Both the position numbers and the translations under genes were made by a program. Below are positions 5,531 through 6,898 of a stretch of 6,898 bases of DNA, piece after piece (the stretch's first letter is position 1; every line of letters begins with the position of its first letter). Source of the DNA: Desulfobacterales bacterium (GTDB lineage: Bacteria; Desulfobacterota; Desulfobacteria; Desulfobacterales; Desulfobacteraceae); NCBI GenBank assembly GCA_022361135.1, contig JAKSBM010000475.1, forward strand, positions 1 to 6,898. Direction: 5' to 3'. Under the pieces are notes generated by a model. It was not told the origin of the DNA. It searched no databases and saw nothing but the letters and a program-made list of their open reading frames with translations.

Positions 5531-5559
5531 TTGACACTTTTATGTTGGGGCCGTATGAT
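5531..5559 (+). promoter_or_regulatory. strong sigma-70 promoter of solute-binding gene
   Basis: A consensus TTGACA at 5531-5536, a 17-nt spacer, and TATGAT at 5554-5559 (5 of 6). Transcription would start near 5566, leaving a leader of about 213 nt before the ATG at 5779. Confidence 0.75.
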
Positions 5560-5778
5560 CGGAACAGAAGTCCAACGGGATGTCTTTTTCCATTCTCCAT
5601 CTTTTCCCACCTGGGTCCGGACATTCCACCCAAAGGGGGACAATCTGCGAAATGACTATTCCTATAAAGGCAGATACGCTTTTTCGAATTTCACACCGTT
5701 TCAATTTTTTTCCGCAGAATGTCATGGGATATCCGGGACAGCGACATCCGTGATTATATCGATTTAAGGAGTTTCGTC
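5560..5778 (+). other. long leader / non-coding part of divergent gap
   Basis: About 215 nt between the promoter and the solute-binding protein gene. I see weak symmetry only (a TGGGT/ACCCA pair at about 5611-5632 and a GGATATCC palindrome near 5728), no T-tract terminator and no recognised riboswitch. A frame of 57 codons from an ATG at 5580 has no ribosome site. The end of the leader holds the AAGGAG site at 5766-5771. Confidence 0.4.
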
Positions 5779-6576
5779 ATGGAAAAACGATTTTTGTTTT
5801 TCGTCCTGGCCGCGGGGCTGGTTCTGCTTTTTGGGGTGCCGTCTGCCCTGGCCGGAAAACAACGGGTGGAGATTTTCTGCGACAATGATTATCCCCCCTA
5901 TTCATATGGGGAAAATGGCCGGGCCGCCGGGATCTATGCCGATATCCTGCGCAGGGCATTTTCCCGCATGGAAGATTACGATGTGACCATTACCCCGGTG
6001 CCCTGGCGCAAGGGGGTTGCCCTGATGCGGGCCGGGGAGGGGTTTGCCCTCTATCCCCCCTATTTCAGGCCCAAGGTGAGACCCTTCATGGATTATCCGG
6101 CCTCGGTGCTGGATGAAGGTTATGCCATGGTGGGAACTCCGGATTTAAAGGCAAAGGATCCCAAGGTCTGGCCCGACGATTTCAAGGGGATGCGGGTGGG
6201 GGTGAATTCCGGCTACAGCATTCCCGATTTGGATAAGGCCCGGGCCATGGGGGTGGAGATCCAAGAGGCCGATACCAGCCAGCAGAATCTGGAAAAGCTG
6301 GCCGACGGCCAAGTGGACGCTTATATTAATGATAAAAACGCGCTGCTCTGGACCCTGAAGCAGATGAAGGCGGGAAATGAAAGTCAATCGGCCCGGTATT
6401 CAAAACTCACCCAGGTCATGGACATCAGTCGGGAACAGGGGTACCTGGGGTTCAGCAACCAGGCCATGGATCGGTTTCCCTTTCGCAGTGATTTTATTCG
6501 AAAGTTTGTGGCGGTGATTCAGAAGATGAAGGAGACCGGAGAAATCCAGGCCATTCTGGATTCCTATATTCAATAG
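5779..6576 (+). CDS. secreted solute-binding protein, family 3
   Basis: A 265-residue periplasmic binding protein of the SBP_bac_3 (amino-acid-type) fold. Residues 1-25 are a Sec signal peptide: K/R near the start, a hydrophobic core, and SALA|GK as the likely cleavage site. The mature N-terminus has VEIFCDNDYPPYSYGENG and AAGIYADILRRAF, the first ligand-binding strand and helix of this fold. The hinge and second lobe follow, with GMRVGVNSGYS (137-147), the conserved ADGQVDAYINDKNA (175-188) and a C-terminal amphipathic helix. The start is fixed by AAGGAG 7 nt before the ATG; an upstream in-frame ATG at 5719 would bury the signal peptide. No permease or ATPase gene is adjacent, so it may feed a distant transporter or act as a sensor partner. 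The ligand cannot be named from sequence alone. Confidence 0.9.
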   Translation: MEKRFLFFVLAAGLVLLFGVPSALAGKQRVEIFCDNDYPPYSYGENGRAAGIYADILRRAFSRMEDYDVTITPVPWRKGVALMRAGEGFALYPPYFRPKVRPFMDYPASVLDEGYAMVGTPDLKAKDPKVWPDDFKGMRVGVNSGYSIPDLDKARAMGVEIQEADTSQQNLEKLADGQVDAYINDKNALLWTLKQMKAGNESQSARYSKLTQVMDISREQGYLGFSNQAMDRFPFRSDFIRKFVAVIQKMKETGEIQAILDSYIQ

Positions 6577-6605
6577 ATTTTAATGCATTTGAGCCGGGAA
6601 AAAAT

Positions 6606-6650
6606 AAAACCCGGTACCACCTGGGAATGGGCTTGGTGGTACCGGGTTTT
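6606..6650. terminator. bidirectional rho-independent terminator
   Basis: A perfect 16-bp inverted repeat (AAAACCCGGTACCACC and its complement) with a 13-nt loop. The arms begin with A4 and end with T4, so it works on either strand. It lies 30 bp after the solute-binding protein stop and can also end the convergent methyltransferase transcript. Confidence 0.9.
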
Positions 6651-6703
6651 GGGTTCGAACGGTGACCCGGCGGTTAGGCGGCACCGGGCGCTGATTCAAT
6701 CAA

Positions 6704-6898
6704 TTAACTTTCGATTGCACCTGAGCGGACCCCTTTAAGATAATTCATACAGAAGTCATCATGACCCAGGAGCATATCCGCAGTACGGATGCTGCCCATG
6801 ATCTTGGAATCCAGGGGGTCGATGATGGCGGAATCCATACCTGCATCCATCATCAGGGTGACAAAGGTACGGTTGATGATCTTCCGCTGGGGAAGACC
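6704..6898 (-). CDS. methyltetrahydrofolate methyltransferase (AcsE-like), C-terminal fragment
   Basis: A partial gene whose last 64 residues are visible; it enters in frame at the window edge and ends at the TAA at 6706-6704. The tail GLPQRKIINRTFVTLMMDAG-MDSAIIDPLDSKIM followed by TADMLLGHDDFCMNYLK matches the end of the pterin-binding TIM barrel of methyltetrahydrofolate:corrinoid protein methyltransferases (AcsE, MtgA and relatives). Such enzymes move the methyl group of CH3-H4folate to a corrinoid Fe-S protein in the Wood-Ljungdahl pathway, or to other corrinoid proteins in demethylation systems. Dihydropteroate synthase shares the fold but not this NRTF...DPLD tail. Which corrinoid partner is used cannot be told from this fragment. 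Confidence 0.82.
   Translation of the reverse strand, partial: GLPQRKIINRTFVTLMMDAGMDSAIIDPLDSKIMGSIRTADMLLGHDDFCMNYLKGVRSGAIES

Noticed and set aside
5424..5633. N-terminal extension of the YkgJ-type protein up to an ATG at 5633.
   Set aside because: It would cross the divergent promoters, and the GTG at 5423 has a perfect AGGAGG 6 nt upstream.
5580..5753. A 57-codon frame in the leader of the solute-binding protein gene.
   Set aside because: There is no ribosome site, no recognisable motif and no sign of codon bias like that of the neighbours; chance open frame is the simpler view.
6666..6688. A short CCCGG / CCGGG inverted repeat after the methyltransferase stop, considered as a separate terminator.
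   Set aside because: The stem is only 5 bp with a 13-nt loop and no T-tract. The perfect hairpin at 6606-6650 serves both genes.

Overview
The window reads as a chromosomal segment of a moderately GC-rich anaerobe, most likely a sulfate-reducing member of the Desulfobacterota (former Deltaproteobacteria, Desulfobacterales-like). The clues are a small acidic ferredoxin ending in CISWEDE, like the single-cluster ferredoxins of Desulfovibrio, a 'reverse' rubrerythrin, a sigma-54 activator with a cysteine-rich PAS domain, a DVU0298-type HEAT-like protein, and the tail of a methyltetrahydrofolate methyltransferase of the AcsE/pterin-binding family (Wood-Ljungdahl one-carbon chemistry). The species assignment is inference. 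No mobile element, CRISPR array, tRNA or rRNA was seen.

Layout. Bases 1-280 (+) are the C-terminus of ClpB, closed by a strong bidirectional terminator (311-341) shared with the convergent sigma-54 activator gene (386-1798, -). Upstream of the activator lies a dyad (1843-1860). Next comes an operon on the minus strand, read from right to left: a 76-residue protein of unknown function (2951-2721), reverse rubrerythrin (2718-2176) and ferredoxin (2160-1969), ending in a large hairpin (1899-1952). A separate minus-strand gene for a DVU0298/HEAT-like protein (3780-3055) precedes it. This is divergent from a transglutaminase-like protein gene (4072-4749, +), whose leader can form two mutually exclusive hairpins. 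The transglutaminase gene overlaps tail to tail with a YkgJ-type cysteine-cluster protein gene (5423-4716, -). That gene is divergent from a secreted solute-binding protein gene (5779-6576, +), and the divergent promoters flank a perfect 14-bp dyad. A perfect 16-bp terminator hairpin (6606-6650) separates it from the convergent methyltransferase fragment (6898-6704, -).

How the genes may work together. The small protein, reverse rubrerythrin and ferredoxin form an oxidative-stress cassette (peroxide reduction with an electron carrier). On the minus strand, GG-N10-GC-type sigma-54-like elements lie upstream of this cassette (3015-3030) and of the DVU0298-like gene (3809-3824). An activator whose sensor domain carries a Cys-X8-Cys-X3-Cys-X2-Cys group sits directly downstream of the cassette. 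The testable proposal is a local, redox-responsive sigma-54 circuit. The cassette's promoter has an imperfect -12 element, so this remains a hypothesis.
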